A DNA stretch of 48,997 bases from positions 1-48,997 of the forward strand of contig CAMKNZ010000016.1 of the NCBI GenBank assembly GCA_946414315.1. Direction: 5' to 3'. This DNA is from an uncultured Clostridia bacterium. Its GTDB lineage: Bacteria > Bacillota > Clostridia > Christensenellales > Aristaeellaceae. The notes below the pieces were generated by a model, which had not been told where the DNA came from, made no database searches, and saw nothing but the letters and a program-made list of their open reading frames with translations. Below, piece by piece: positions 6,417 through 15,429 of the stretch. Each line of letters starts with the position of its first letter. The stretch's first letter is position 1. Both the position numbers and the translations under genes were made by a program.

Positions 6417-7745
6417 ATGAACATCGAGTCGCTCTGGGAGCAGACCTGTGCCCTGCTGTCGCGGGATATGCCCTATGTGTCTTACAACACATGGGTAGAG
6501 GGCAATATGGTTCCGGGTATCCTTGAAGACGATACGATGTTTATTACCGTCAAAATGGATCGGATGATCTCCATGATCCAGAGCAAATATGCGGATCTGA
6601 TCGAAAAACGCCTGAGCGAAGCGGCCGGAAGGCCGATGAAGATCGTGCTGCTCGGCAAGGATGAAATGGCGGCCCGGCTGTCTTCAGACGAAAACGACGA
6701 TTCACGGGATGATAACGATCCCCATCTGAATCCCAAATATACCTTTGAAAGCTTCGTGGTGGGCAATGCCAACCGCTTTGCGCAGGCTGCGGCGCTGGCT
6801 GTCGCCGAGAGCCCGGGCGAAGCCTATAACCCGCTGTTTATCTATGGCGGTGTGGGTCTCGGAAAGACCCACCTGATGCAGGCAATCGGCCATTTCATCC
6901 ACCAGGCAGATCCGAAGAAGAAGATCCTGTATATGACCAGTGAGAACTTCACCAACGAACTGATCAGCGCGATCCAGCAGAAAAAAACTTTTGAATTCCG
7001 GGAAAAGATCCGGAAGGTCGACGTGCTGATGGTGGACGATATCCAGTTTATTGCCGGCCGTGAAAGCACCCAGCAGGAGTTCTTCAACGCTTTCAACGAA
7101 CTGCATAACGACAATAAGCAAATCATCCTGACCAGCGATAAACCGCCGAAGGATATCCAGCGCCTGGAGGAACGGCTGTGCAGCCGGTTTGAGTGGGGAC
7201 TGGTGGCCGACATCCAGCGACCCGACGTGGATACCCGGGTGGCGATCCTGCGGGAAAAGACCGTACAGGAACATATTGAAGTGCCGGACGACGTGCTGCA
7301 GCTGATTGCCAGCAAGATCGACAGCAATATCCGGGAACTGGAAGGCTGCCTGACCAGGCTTGTCGCTTATTCCAGCCTTGTGAAGGAACCGATTACGCTG
7401 GATCTTTGCGAGAGCGCGCTCAAGGAAGTTTTCGACAACAGAAGGCATAAACAGATCACGGCTGAGCTGATCATGAATACGGTCAGCGATTACTACGGAC
7501 TGACGCTTGACGATATGACCGGTCCGACCCGGAAACGGGAGATTACGGTGCCGCGCCAGATTGCGATGTTCCTGACGAGGGAAATGACGGGCATGAGCCT
7601 GCCCCAGATCGGCAACGTATTCGGCGGCAGGGATCATACGACGGTGCTCCACAGCTGCAAGACAGTGGAAGGGAACATGGCGGCAAACACGGATGTGAAA
7701 GCCGTGGTGGAGGACATTAAAACACTGGTGAAGAACGCCCAATAA
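6417..7745 (+). CDS. dnaA: Chromosomal replication initiator protein DnaA
   Basis: The 442-residue protein has all four DnaA domains. They are: an N-terminal helicase-loading domain; a short acidic linker; an AAA+ core with Walker A GGVGLGKT at about 144-151, Walker B VLMVDDIQF and an arginine-finger region (LEERLCSRFEWG); and a C-terminal DNA-binding domain with GGRDHTTVLHS at about 403. It binds the TTATCCACA boxes just upstream and opens the origin. The start chosen is ATG 6417, nine bases after GGAG. Upstream in-frame ATGs at 6327 and 6402 lack a suitable site and would extend the protein beyond family alignments. The gene is followed by pheST, not by dnaN. Confidence 0.97.
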   Translation: MNIESLWEQTCALLSRDMPYVSYNTWVEGNMVPGILEDDTMFITVKMDRMISMIQSKYADLIEKRLSEAAGRPMKIVLLGKDEMAARLSSDENDDSRDDNDPHLNPKYTFESFVVGNANRFAQAAALAVAESPGEAYNPLFIYGGVGLGKTHLMQAIGHFIHQADPKKKILYMTSENFTNELISAIQQKKTFEFREKIRKVDVLMVDDIQFIAGRESTQQEFFNAFNELHNDNKQIILTSDKPPKDIQRLEERLCSRFEWGLVADIQRPDVDTRVAILREKTVQEHIEVPDDVLQLIASKIDSNIRELEGCLTRLVAYSSLVKEPITLDLCESALKEVFDNRRHKQITAELIMNTVSDYYGLTLDDMTGPTRKREITVPRQIAMFLTREMTGMSLPQIGNVFGGRDHTTVLHSCKTVEGNMAANTDVKAVVEDIKTLVKNAQ

Positions 7746-7747
7746 GA

Positions 7748-7777
7748 TTGACAATACAACCTTTTGCGTGATATAGT
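7748..7777 (+). promoter_or_regulatory. Promoter of pheST
   Basis: A consensus TTGACA at 7748-7753 and TATAGT at 7772-7777 are separated by 18 bases, starting three bases after the dnaA stop codon. pheST is therefore transcribed independently of dnaA. Confidence 0.75.
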
Positions 7778-7813
7778 GACGCTTGATATCGCAACGATCA
7801 AAAGCGGTCACAG

Positions 7814-7845
7814 AACGCGGTTCCGTTGCATCGGAACCGCGTTTT
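7814..7845 (+). terminator. Leader terminator hairpin upstream of pheS (candidate attenuator)
   Basis: A perfect 12-bp stem (AACGCGGTTCCG with CGGAACCGCGTT) closes a six-base loop and is followed by TT-C-AATTT. It lies between the pheST promoter and the pheS ribosome binding site. The leader before it is only about 30 bases, too short for a T-box, and contains no start codon for a Phe-rich leader peptide. Confidence 0.65.
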
Positions 7846-7868
7846 CAATTTATCAAGGAGAGATGATC

Positions 7869-8891
7869 ATGGAGCAGAGGATCAAGGCGCTGCAGGAGCA
7901 GATGATGCAGAGGATCGGCCAGATCGATACCAAAGAGAAACTGGCTGCATTCTGGCAGGATTTCCTGGGGAAGAAGGGCGCCGTTGCGGACCTGATGAAG
8001 GGCCTGGGCGCTGTCGCCAAGGAAGACAGGCCGGCCATGGGCAAGGTGATCAACGAGTTCAAGGTAATGGTGGAGAACCAGTACCAAGGCCTGAGCGCGA
8101 AGATGGATGAACTGGAGCTTGCCGCCCGGAACCGCCGGGAGCAGGTGGACATCACCCTGCCGGGGAAAGAAATGCCGCTGGGCGGGCTTCATCCCCTGAC
8201 GCTGGTAAAGAATGAGATGATCAACGTCTTTGCCGGTATGGGTTTCGAAATCTTTGAAGGCCCCGAGATCGAGGACGACGATCACAACTTCACGCGGCTG
8301 AACGTGCCGAAGGACCATCCCTCCCGCGATATGCAGGATACTTTCTACCTGGAAAACGAACTGCTGCTGCGGACCCAGACCAGCGGCGGGCAGATCCGCG
8401 TGATGGACATGGAAAAACCGCCGATCAAGGTGCTGGTGCCCGGACGGGTATTCCGGTCCGACAGCGACGCGACCCATTCGCCCATGTTCCACCAGATGGA
8501 AGGCCTGGTGGTGGATAAAGGAATTACGCTGTGCGACCTGCAGGGCATGCTGGACAAGTTTGTACAGCAGATCTTTGACGCGGACGTCCGGACGCGCCTG
8601 CGGCCGAGCTATTTCCCGTTCACAGAGCCGAGCGTGGAAGTTGACGTAAGCTGCTTCGAATGCGGCGGCAAGGGATGCGGCCTGTGCAAACACACCGGCT
8701 GGATCGAAGTGCTCGGCGGCGGTGTGGTGCATCCGCATGTGCTGGAAAACTGCGGGATCGACCCGAATGTGTATTCGGGGATCGCGTTCGGCATCGGCAT
8801 TGAACGCATTACGATGCTGAAATACGGAATCAATAATATCGGGCTGCTGTTTGAGAATGACATGAGGTTCCTGGAGCAGTTCAGGGAATAA
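7869..8891 (+). CDS. pheS: Phenylalanyl-tRNA synthetase alpha subunit
   Basis: The 340-residue protein matches the usual PheS length. It has an N-terminal coiled-coil tRNA-binding segment (about 1-85). The class II catalytic core carries motif 2 (FRSDSDATHSPMFHQMEG) and motif 3 (GIAFGIGIERITML). The enzyme is an alpha2-beta2 tetramer that charges tRNA-Phe, and this subunit holds the active site. ATG 7869 lies eight bases after AGGAG. The in-frame ATG at 7863 is too close to that site. pheT follows after 67 bases. Confidence 0.96.
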   Translation: MEQRIKALQEQMMQRIGQIDTKEKLAAFWQDFLGKKGAVADLMKGLGAVAKEDRPAMGKVINEFKVMVENQYQGLSAKMDELELAARNRREQVDITLPGKEMPLGGLHPLTLVKNEMINVFAGMGFEIFEGPEIEDDDHNFTRLNVPKDHPSRDMQDTFYLENELLLRTQTSGGQIRVMDMEKPPIKVLVPGRVFRSDSDATHSPMFHQMEGLVVDKGITLCDLQGMLDKFVQQIFDADVRTRLRPSYFPFTEPSVEVDVSCFECGGKGCGLCKHTGWIEVLGGGVVHPHVLENCGIDPNVYSGIAFGIGIERITMLKYGINNIGLLFENDMRFLEQFRE

Positions 8892-8922
8892 TTCATCATT
8901 CGGAATTCACAATTCAGAATTT
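8889..8922. repeat. AATTCA-type intergenic repeat between pheS and pheT
   Basis: This short AT-rich stretch is built from AATTCA/GAATT blocks separated by a few bases. It resembles the tandem repeat between fusA and tuf at 48877-48914 and seems to be a dispersed small intergenic repeat. Confidence 0.45.
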
Positions 8923-8958
8923 TATTGTTTGTCCGGATGCGGGCAAGGGAGATGCAAT

Positions 8959-11367
8959 ATGAAGGTACCATACAGTTGGTTAAAGGAATATGTGGATATC
9001 GATATTTCCGCTGAAGAACTGGAAGAGAAGCTGTTCGGATGCGGATTTGAAGTGGAAGAGCTGATCGATCTTGGGAAGGAAGTCAGCCGCGTGGTCGTGG
9101 GTGAAGTGCTCGCCTGTGAACCGGTGGAGGGGACGCATCTGCAGATCTGCCAGGTGAACTGCGGGGAATACGGCAACCCGATCCAGATTGTGACCGGCGC
9201 GCCGAACGTCTACGCCGGTATGCATACGCCTGCCGCACTGGACAATTCAACGCTGCCCGGCGGTGTGACCATCAAGGCGAAGCCCCTGAAGGGAATTCCT
9301 TCCGACGGGATGCTGTGCTCCGGCGAGGAACTGGGCCTGAACGACGACCTGTATCCCGGCGCGGAGGTCTACGGACTGATGGACCTGCCGAAGGATACCG
9401 TTCCCGGAACGGATATCCGCGAGGTTGTCGGCCTGAACGACTATATCTTTGACATCTCCATCACGGCGAACCGGCCGGACTGCCAGAGCGTTCTGGGAAT
9501 TGCCCGGGAAGTTGCCGCCGCGCTGGGGAAGGAACTGAAGATGCCCGCGACGGACTATACCGCAAGCGATTACGTATTCCCGGGCCTGGAGATTACCGTT
9601 GAAGCGCCGGACCTGTGCCCCCGTTATCTGGGACACGGCGTACGGAATATCACCGTCGGGGAGAGCCCGCGGTGGATGAAGCGGCATCTCGCACTGTGCG
9701 GCCTGCGGAGTATCTCCAATGTGGTGGACATCACCAACTATGTGCTGCTTGAGATCGGCCAGCCGATGCATGCGTTCGATATGGACCAGCTGCAGGAGAG
9801 GCGGATCATCGTGCGCCGGGCAAAGGACGGAGAGAAGATCCAGACGCTGGACGAGAAGGAATTCTCCCTGACGCCTGAAAACCTCGTGATCTGCGACGGA
9901 AACCGCCCTGTGGCCCTGGCCGGTATCATGGGCGGTCTGAACAGCGAGATCACCGAAAACACAACACAGCTGCTCTTTGAAGCGGCGAAGTTCGCCCGGG
10001 ACAACGTGCGGAAGACTTCCCGCGCCCTGGGCCAGAGCAGCGACTCTTCCGCCCGGTTTGAAAAAGGCATCAGCGAATATACCACAGAGCTGGGCATGGC
10101 CCGTGCCTTGCACCTGATCCAGGAACTGGGCTGCGGCGAGATCACGTCGAGCGCCTTCGACTGCAGCGCGGGCGCGCCGCGGGAGGGGAAACACTTTACC
10201 GCGAGCCTGAAGCGCATCAACGCGATCCTCGGTATCGAAGTACCGGCGGAGGAAGTGCTGCGGATCCTGAAGAACCTGAGTTTTGAAGTTGTCCGTGACG
10301 GCGACATACTGGACGTGACTGCGCCCCGTTACCGCGAAGATATTGAAGTCGGCGAACCGGACCTGGCGGAAGAAGTGATCCGCGAATACGGCTATGACCA
10401 TGTGACGCCGACCTTCCTGAAGACCGCGATGGTTACCAGCGGCGGCAAGACGCCTGCCCAGCAGCGCAAGGACCGGGTTTGCCGGATCCTGTGCGGACAG
10501 GGCTATCATGAAATCTATACGCTGTCCTTCTACGCAGACAGTGATCTGGATTTTCTGCGGATCCCCGCGGACGCACCGGAACGGAACGTGCTGCGCATCC
10601 GCAACCCGATTTCCGCCAATCTTGCGATCATGCGGCCCCTGCTTGCGCCCAGCATGATGAACATCGTTGTTGAGAACCTGAAGAAGGGAAACAACGAAGG
10701 ACGGATCTTTGAAATCAGCAATATCTATGTGCCGCGGGAGGGCGGAGAACTGCCGGACGAACGGCCTCATCTGGGCTTTGCAGCATTCGGGGACCAGGAA
10801 GACTTCTTCACGGTCAAGGGTACAGTTGAAGCGCTCGGCAAAGCGCTGGGGCTGACATTTGACGTGGAACGGGCTACAGATGTATCCTGGCTCCATCCGG
10901 GCATCGCCGCCTATATCCTGTGCGAAGGGGAGCGGATCGGTTACTTCGGCAAACTGGCCAATGAAGTGACCGGCGAACTGAAGCTGCACAAGGACGCCAA
11001 GTCCAACCACAAGATCTTCCTGGGCGAGATCGACTACGGAACCATGATGAGCCACATGGCGGCCAGTTTCCGCTACCGCCCGCTGTCCGTATTCCCGGCG
11101 GTGGTCCGCGACCTGGCGCTGACCGTGGCGGAGGAGACACCCTGCGGCGAGCTGATGCACGAGATCGCTCGCGCCTGTCCCCGTGTCAGCGACGTGGAAC
11201 TGTTTGATATCTACCGGGGCGAACAGATCGGCGAGGGCCGGAAGAGCATGGCCTTCAAGATCACCTTCGAGCCGGAGGACAAAGCGCTTCAGCAGGAAGA
11301 AATTGACAAATACATCAAAAAGATTCTCGGCAATCTGAAGTTCAAACTCGGCGCTGAGATCAGATAA
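8959..11367 (+). CDS. pheT: Phenylalanyl-tRNA synthetase beta subunit
   Basis: The 802-residue protein has the standard PheT order. It has an N-terminal EMAP-like tRNA-binding domain (about 40-150, with GxVLACEPVEGTHLQICQV), the B3/B4 editing domain, the B5 domain, a catalytic-like core, and a C-terminal FDX-ACB anticodon-binding domain (from about 700, FRYRPLSVFPAVVRDLAL). It edits Tyr-tRNA-Phe and binds the tRNA. The start at 8959 begins MKVPYSWLKEYVDI, as in homologues, with a GGGAGA site seven bases before it. A terminator follows at 11407. Confidence 0.96.
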   Translation: MKVPYSWLKEYVDIDISAEELEEKLFGCGFEVEELIDLGKEVSRVVVGEVLACEPVEGTHLQICQVNCGEYGNPIQIVTGAPNVYAGMHTPAALDNSTLPGGVTIKAKPLKGIPSDGMLCSGEELGLNDDLYPGAEVYGLMDLPKDTVPGTDIREVVGLNDYIFDISITANRPDCQSVLGIAREVAAALGKELKMPATDYTASDYVFPGLEITVEAPDLCPRYLGHGVRNITVGESPRWMKRHLALCGLRSISNVVDITNYVLLEIGQPMHAFDMDQLQERRIIVRRAKDGEKIQTLDEKEFSLTPENLVICDGNRPVALAGIMGGLNSEITENTTQLLFEAAKFARDNVRKTSRALGQSSDSSARFEKGISEYTTELGMARALHLIQELGCGEITSSAFDCSAGAPREGKHFTASLKRINAILGIEVPAEEVLRILKNLSFEVVRDGDILDVTAPRYREDIEVGEPDLAEEVIREYGYDHVTPTFLKTAMVTSGGKTPAQQRKDRVCRILCGQGYHEIYTLSFYADSDLDFLRIPADAPERNVLRIRNPISANLAIMRPLLAPSMMNIVVENLKKGNNEGRIFEISNIYVPREGGELPDERPHLGFAAFGDQEDFFTVKGTVEALGKALGLTFDVERATDVSWLHPGIAAYILCEGERIGYFGKLANEVTGELKLHKDAKSNHKIFLGEIDYGTMMSHMAASFRYRPLSVFPAVVRDLALTVAEETPCGELMHEIARACPRVSDVELFDIYRGEQIGEGRKSMAFKITFEPEDKALQQEEIDKYIKKILGNLKFKLGAEIR

Positions 11368-11389
11368 CGTTTTTCCGCAGATTGTGCGG

Positions 11390-11401
11390 TTGTACGTACA
11401 A
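11390..11401. promoter_or_regulatory. Palindrome TTGTACGTACAA, possible operator
   Basis: This is a perfect 12-bp inverted repeat between pheT and the first gene of the glycan-uptake locus. GTAC-containing inverted repeats also occur in the terminator just downstream and directly ahead of the promoter of the second binding-protein gene (23500-23513). A shared regulator is possible but unproven. Confidence 0.3.
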
Positions 11402-11406
11402 AAATA

Positions 11407-11450
11407 TGCAGGACAAGTACAGGAAATGTACTGTCCTGCATTTTCGTTTT
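11407..11450 (+). terminator. Terminator after pheT
   Basis: A long stem with one bulged base (TGCAGGACAAGTACA with TGTACTGTCCTGCA) and a GGAAA loop is followed by TTTTCGTTTT. Confidence 0.85.
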
Positions 11451-11451
11451 A

Positions 11452-11480
11452 TTGACACTAAATGGATAAAACGATATAAT
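11452..11480 (+). promoter_or_regulatory. Consensus promoter of the glycan-uptake operon
   Basis: TTGACA (11452-11457), an exact 17-base spacer and TATAAT (11475-11480) make a perfect sigma-A consensus. The expected leader is about 88 bases long before the ATG at 11575. Such a strong promoter in front of a catabolic operon suggests control by a repressor or high basal need. Confidence 0.88.
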
Positions 11481-11574
11481 CATTCAGGTATTATTCTGGT
11501 AATATTCACTCCAATTTCACAATCCGGACACAAGAATTTACGGCGCGTCAGCGTCGTGAACGGGAGATGAACAC

Positions 11575-14460
11575 ATGTCAAGAAAATGGCGGAACACACT
11601 CATCGGCGTCCTCGTGGCTGCCCTTGTGGTCGTCGGAATCTGGCTGCTCAGCCGGGCTCCCAGTGATTTCAAGGATAAGTACGAGGGCGTAAATCTGTCT
11701 TCGGATGTCACGGGCATAGGACGGAGCAACACTTATGACTCCTATGTGGCGCAGTACGCGGATATGCCGGCTGTTACGGAAACGATTGAAGTGGATCTTG
11801 CTTCCTTTGAGGGGAAGGGCGGTTCGATCTGCGCCGACGGCGTGATGACCGAAGATGAATCCGATCTAACCTGGAAAGTGGAAGTGCCCAAGGCCGGACT
11901 GTATAATATTCGGCTGGAATACCTGACCACGGAAAGCCGCGGGGTGGATATTGAGCGTGAAATCGCCATCAACGGGGAAGTGCCCTTTTTCGGCGCGAGC
12001 ACGCTGTCTTTCCCGCGCCTGTGGACGGACGCCGGTGAGATCCGCAAGGACAACCAGGGCAACGATATCCGCCCCACTCAGGTAGAACGCTTTGAAAAGC
12101 AGAGCGCCTTCTGCATGGACGACATGGGTTATCAGACCGAGCCATATGCCTTCTATTTTATGGAAGGTGAGAACGATCTGACGATCCGTGCCGTGAACGA
12201 ACCTGTGATTCTCTGTAAAGTATCGCTGACGCCGATTACGAAGTATCCGAGCTATACGGAATATGCAGCCACGCACCCGGAAACCTCCATGAGTGAGGAA
12301 GCGAAGAACTACAGCGTGACGATCCAGGGCGAATCCGCCAGACTGCGCAGCGAGCCGAGCCTTTATGCCCGGTACGACCGTGCATCCTCCATGACGGAGC
12401 CTTATTCCGTTACCAACACCATCCTGAACTATATCGGCGGCGACCCCTGGACCCATCCGGGTGAATGGATCCAGTGGGACTTTGACGTGCCGGAAGACGG
12501 ATATTACAACATCTCCATCAAGGCGCGACAGATGTACCAGCGCGGCGCCCTGTCCGCCCGGACGATCTATATCGACGGAGAGGTTCCCTTTGAAGATCTC
12601 GAGGCGGTGGAGTTCGGATACAATACCAGCTGGGAGATGCGGACGCTTTCCGACAAGGAAGGCAATGCTTTCCGTTTCTACCTGAAAGCAGGCAGCCACT
12701 CTATCCGGATGGAAGTGACGCTGGGCGAGATGGGTCCGGTGCTCAAAGAGGTGGAGGACAGCATCTTCCGCCTGAACCAGATCTACCGGAAGCTGCTGGT
12801 GCTGACCGGCGTTAACCCGGACCGGTTCCGCGACTACAAGCTGGCCCAGACCTATCCGGAAGTCATCGAGGCCATGGATCTGGAAAGCAAGCGGTTGTAT
12901 AAGATCGTGGACGAGATTGTGGCCACTACGGGCGAAAAGAGCGACCGGGCGGCAGCTGCCCAGACACTGGCCGTACAGCTGGAGCAGTTTGTGGAATACA
13001 ATGAGCGCATTACCGAATCTTTCGTCAATTTCAAAAACAATATCACCTCCCTGGGTACGGCCATGCAGAACATGTCCGAGAGCAAGCTGGATGTGGACCT
13101 CATCATGGTCACGGGCGAAAGTGTCAAAGTGCCCGACGTACATGAGAATATCTTCCAGAGCATCGGGCATGAAATTCGCAGTTGTGCCAGCTCCTTCTTT
13201 GTGGACTACAACTCCCTGGGCGACAAGTATGAAAGCACAGACGAAGTGCTGGACGTCTGGATCGTCACCGGCCGTGACCAGAGCACGGTGCTGAAGACGA
13301 TGGTGGACGATACCTTCACTGCCAGGACAGGCATCAAGGTCAATGTCAAACTGGTGCTGCAGGACGCCGTGCTGCCGGCAGTGGTGGCGGGGAACGGCCC
13401 GGACGTGGTCATGAGCATCAGCGGCTGGTTCGCAGTGAACTACGCGATGCGCAACGCGGTCGAGGACCTGACCCAGTTCGCGGACTTTGCCGAAGTGACA
13501 GCTCCCTTCCAGCAGAGCATCCTGGATCCGCTGACTTATAATGACAGCAAACACAAAGGCATCTACGGCCTGCCGGAAACCCAGGACTTCCCGGTGCTGT
13601 TTTACCGTTCCGACATTATGGAGGAAATGGGGCTCAAGATCCCAGACACCTGGGCCGAGCTGATCGCAGAGCTTCCGACCATCCAGGGCAACAGCCTGAC
13701 GGTCGGCGTACCCTTCCCGGATGTCGCCATCGCGGATACGCCGGTGTTCAACTCGATGGTGTATCAGAACGGCGGTGAGATTTACGACGAAGAAGCTAAG
13801 CGCACGCTGATCGACAGTGAGGCCGGCGTGGCCGCTTTCAAGCAGTATACGAGTTTGTACAACGACTATGGCCTAGATGTGGTATACGACTTCCTGAGCC
13901 GCTTCCGCTCGGGCGAAATGCCGCTGGGTGTCGCGAACTACTCAACCTACAACACACTGATGGTTTCTGCACCGGAGATTAAGGGACTGTGGGACTTCAC
14001 CTTGTTCCCCGGCACGGAGCAGGAAGACGGAAGCATTGACCGGACCACCCATACCGCGGGCCTGTGCTGCATGATGGTCAAGACGGACGACGAGACCACC
14101 AAGAAGAACGCATGGGAATTCATGAAATGGTGGGTCGGTGCTGAAGCGCAGGTGCGCTTCGGCCGGGAGATGGAGGCAATCCTCGGCTCCTCCGCCCGGT
14201 ACCAGACCGCCAACCAGGACGCTCTGAAGCAGTTGGCCTGGTCCAACAAGCAGCTGAAGGTGCTGTTAGAGCAGATGGCGCACACCCACGGTTTCCCGGA
14301 AATCGCCGGCGGCTACTCCACCACGCGCCACATCACCAACGCGATCCGTAAGGTCATCAATACCAAGGAAGACCAGCGGGAGACGCTGCTGACTTACGCG
14401 CGGACGATCAATGAAGAGATCAGGATCAAACGGCGGGAATTCAACCTGCCGCTTGACTGA
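11575..14460 (+). CDS. Membrane-anchored solute-binding protein fused to two beta-sandwich modules
   Basis: This 961-residue protein has one N-terminal membrane helix (about 8-27) with no clear cleavage site or lipobox. Two related beta-sandwich modules resembling carbohydrate-binding or galactose-binding-like folds follow (about 65-220 and 245-390). Both contain a W-x-V/F-x-VP-x-x-G-x-YN-I pattern. A helical segment (about 395-545) leads to a type I extracellular solute-binding domain (about 555-961) of the CUT1 sugar class, with GNGPDVVMSISGW and YGLPETQDFPVLFYRSDI. Ordinary binding proteins are 400-550 residues, so half of this one is extra. It probably captures an oligosaccharide outside the membrane for the permeases downstream. 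ATG 11575 has GGGAG eight bases upstream. Confidence 0.85.
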   Translation: MSRKWRNTLIGVLVAALVVVGIWLLSRAPSDFKDKYEGVNLSSDVTGIGRSNTYDSYVAQYADMPAVTETIEVDLASFEGKGGSICADGVMTEDESDLTWKVEVPKAGLYNIRLEYLTTESRGVDIEREIAINGEVPFFGASTLSFPRLWTDAGEIRKDNQGNDIRPTQVERFEKQSAFCMDDMGYQTEPYAFYFMEGENDLTIRAVNEPVILCKVSLTPITKYPSYTEYAATHPETSMSEEAKNYSVTIQGESARLRSEPSLYARYDRASSMTEPYSVTNTILNYIGGDPWTHPGEWIQWDFDVPEDGYYNISIKARQMYQRGALSARTIYIDGEVPFEDLEAVEFGYNTSWEMRTLSDKEGNAFRFYLKAGSHSIRMEVTLGEMGPVLKEVEDSIFRLNQIYRKLLVLTGVNPDRFRDYKLAQTYPEVIEAMDLESKRLYKIVDEIVATTGEKSDRAAAAQTLAVQLEQFVEYNERITESFVNFKNNITSLGTAMQNMSESKLDVDLIMVTGESVKVPDVHENIFQSIGHEIRSCASSFFVDYNSLGDKYESTDEVLDVWIVTGRDQSTVLKTMVDDTFTARTGIKVNVKLVLQDAVLPAVVAGNGPDVVMSISGWFAVNYAMRNAVEDLTQFADFAEVTAPFQQSILDPLTYNDSKHKGIYGLPETQDFPVLFYRSDIMEEMGLKIPDTWAELIAELPTIQGNSLTVGVPFPDVAIADTPVFNSMVYQNGGEIYDEEAKRTLIDSEAGVAAFKQYTSLYNDYGLDVVYDFLSRFRSGEMPLGVANYSTYNTLMVSAPEIKGLWDFTLFPGTEQEDGSIDRTTHTAGLCCMMVKTDDETTKKNAWEFMKWWVGAEAQVRFGREMEAILGSSARYQTANQDALKQLAWSNKQLKVLLEQMAHTHGFPEIAGGYSTTRHITNAIRKVINTKEDQRETLLTYARTINEEIRIKRREFNLPLD

Positions 14461-14483
14461 GAGAGAAAGGAGGAAGAGCAAGC

Positions 14484-15428
14484 ATGCAGTCACAGTCCTT
14501 CGCTAACAGATACCTGACCATGCGGCGGGAGAAGATAGCTCACGGCTGGACACTGGCCAAGCGGAACAGGGGATGCTACCTGTTCCTGGCGCCCTATGCG
14601 ATTCTGTTTTTCATGTTCTTTATTCTGCCGATCGGCACTTCCATCTGCCTCAGTTTTACCTATTACAACATGCTGGAGCCGCCGCGGTTTATCGGCTTCC
14701 AGAACTACATCAACCTGGTTCTCCAGGATGAGGTCTTCCTGACGGCTATCAAGAACACTTTTGTGGCGGCGGTCATCGTCGGACCGGTGGGATACATCCT
14801 GTCATTCCTGTTTGCCTGGTTCATTAACGAGCTGCCGAAATGGCTGCGGGCGGTGGCGGTCATCATTTTCTACGCTCCCTCAATCGGCGGCGCGGCCTTC
14901 CAGGTGTTCGCGATCATCTTCCGCGGGGATAACTACGGCTGGTTCAACTCGATCCTGATGGAGCTGGGTATCATCTCGGAGCCGTATCTATGGCTGACGG
15001 ATCCCCGGTACATGATGACGATTGTCATTATCGTCAGCCTGTGGATGAGCATGGGTACCGGCTTCCTGAGCTTCGTGGCCGGCTTCCAGGGCATCGACCG
15101 GAGCATGTACGAAGCAGGTTATGTGGACGGCGTTCGCAACCGCTGGCAGGAACTGTACCACATTACCCTGCCGAGTATGAAGCCGATGCTGCTGTTCGGC
15201 GCGGTCATGAGCATCACTTCCTCTTTCAACATCAGCGACGTGCCGCGGGCTCTGTGCGGCTATCCTTCCACGGACTACGCGGTCCGCACGGTGGTTACCC
15301 ATCTTTTCGACTACGGCTTCAGCCGGTTCGAGATGGGCTACGCCAGCGCCATCGCAACAATCCTGTTCCTGATCATGATTCTGAGCAAAAAAGCAATCGC
15401 CGCATTGCTGGGAAGGGTGGGTACCTGA
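14484..15428 (+). CDS. Sugar ABC transporter permease, first pair, LplB/UgpA-like
   Basis: The 314-residue protein has six membrane helices and the EAA loop that contacts the ATPase (YEAGYVDGVRNRWQELYHITLPS, starting at about 209). It belongs to the CUT1 MalF/UgpA side of carbohydrate importers. AGGAGG lies ten bases before the ATG. It starts 23 bases after the binding-protein gene and is separated by one base from its partner permease, so the two should form a heterodimeric channel. The operon supplies no ATPase. A shared MsmK/UgpC-type protein encoded elsewhere is the usual solution in Gram-positive bacteria. Confidence 0.92.
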   Translation: MQSQSFANRYLTMRREKIAHGWTLAKRNRGCYLFLAPYAILFFMFFILPIGTSICLSFTYYNMLEPPRFIGFQNYINLVLQDEVFLTAIKNTFVAAVIVGPVGYILSFLFAWFINELPKWLRAVAVIIFYAPSIGGAAFQVFAIIFRGDNYGWFNSILMELGIISEPYLWLTDPRYMMTIVIIVSLWMSMGTGFLSFVAGFQGIDRSMYEAGYVDGVRNRWQELYHITLPSMKPMLLFGAVMSITSSFNISDVPRALCGYPSTDYAVRTVVTHLFDYGFSRFEMGYASAIATILFLIMILSKKAIAALLGRVGT

Positions 15429-15429
15429 G

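Noticed and set aside
7778-7868. T-box riboswitch upstream of pheST
   Set aside because: The leader is far too short and lacks the T-box sequence and specifier stem.
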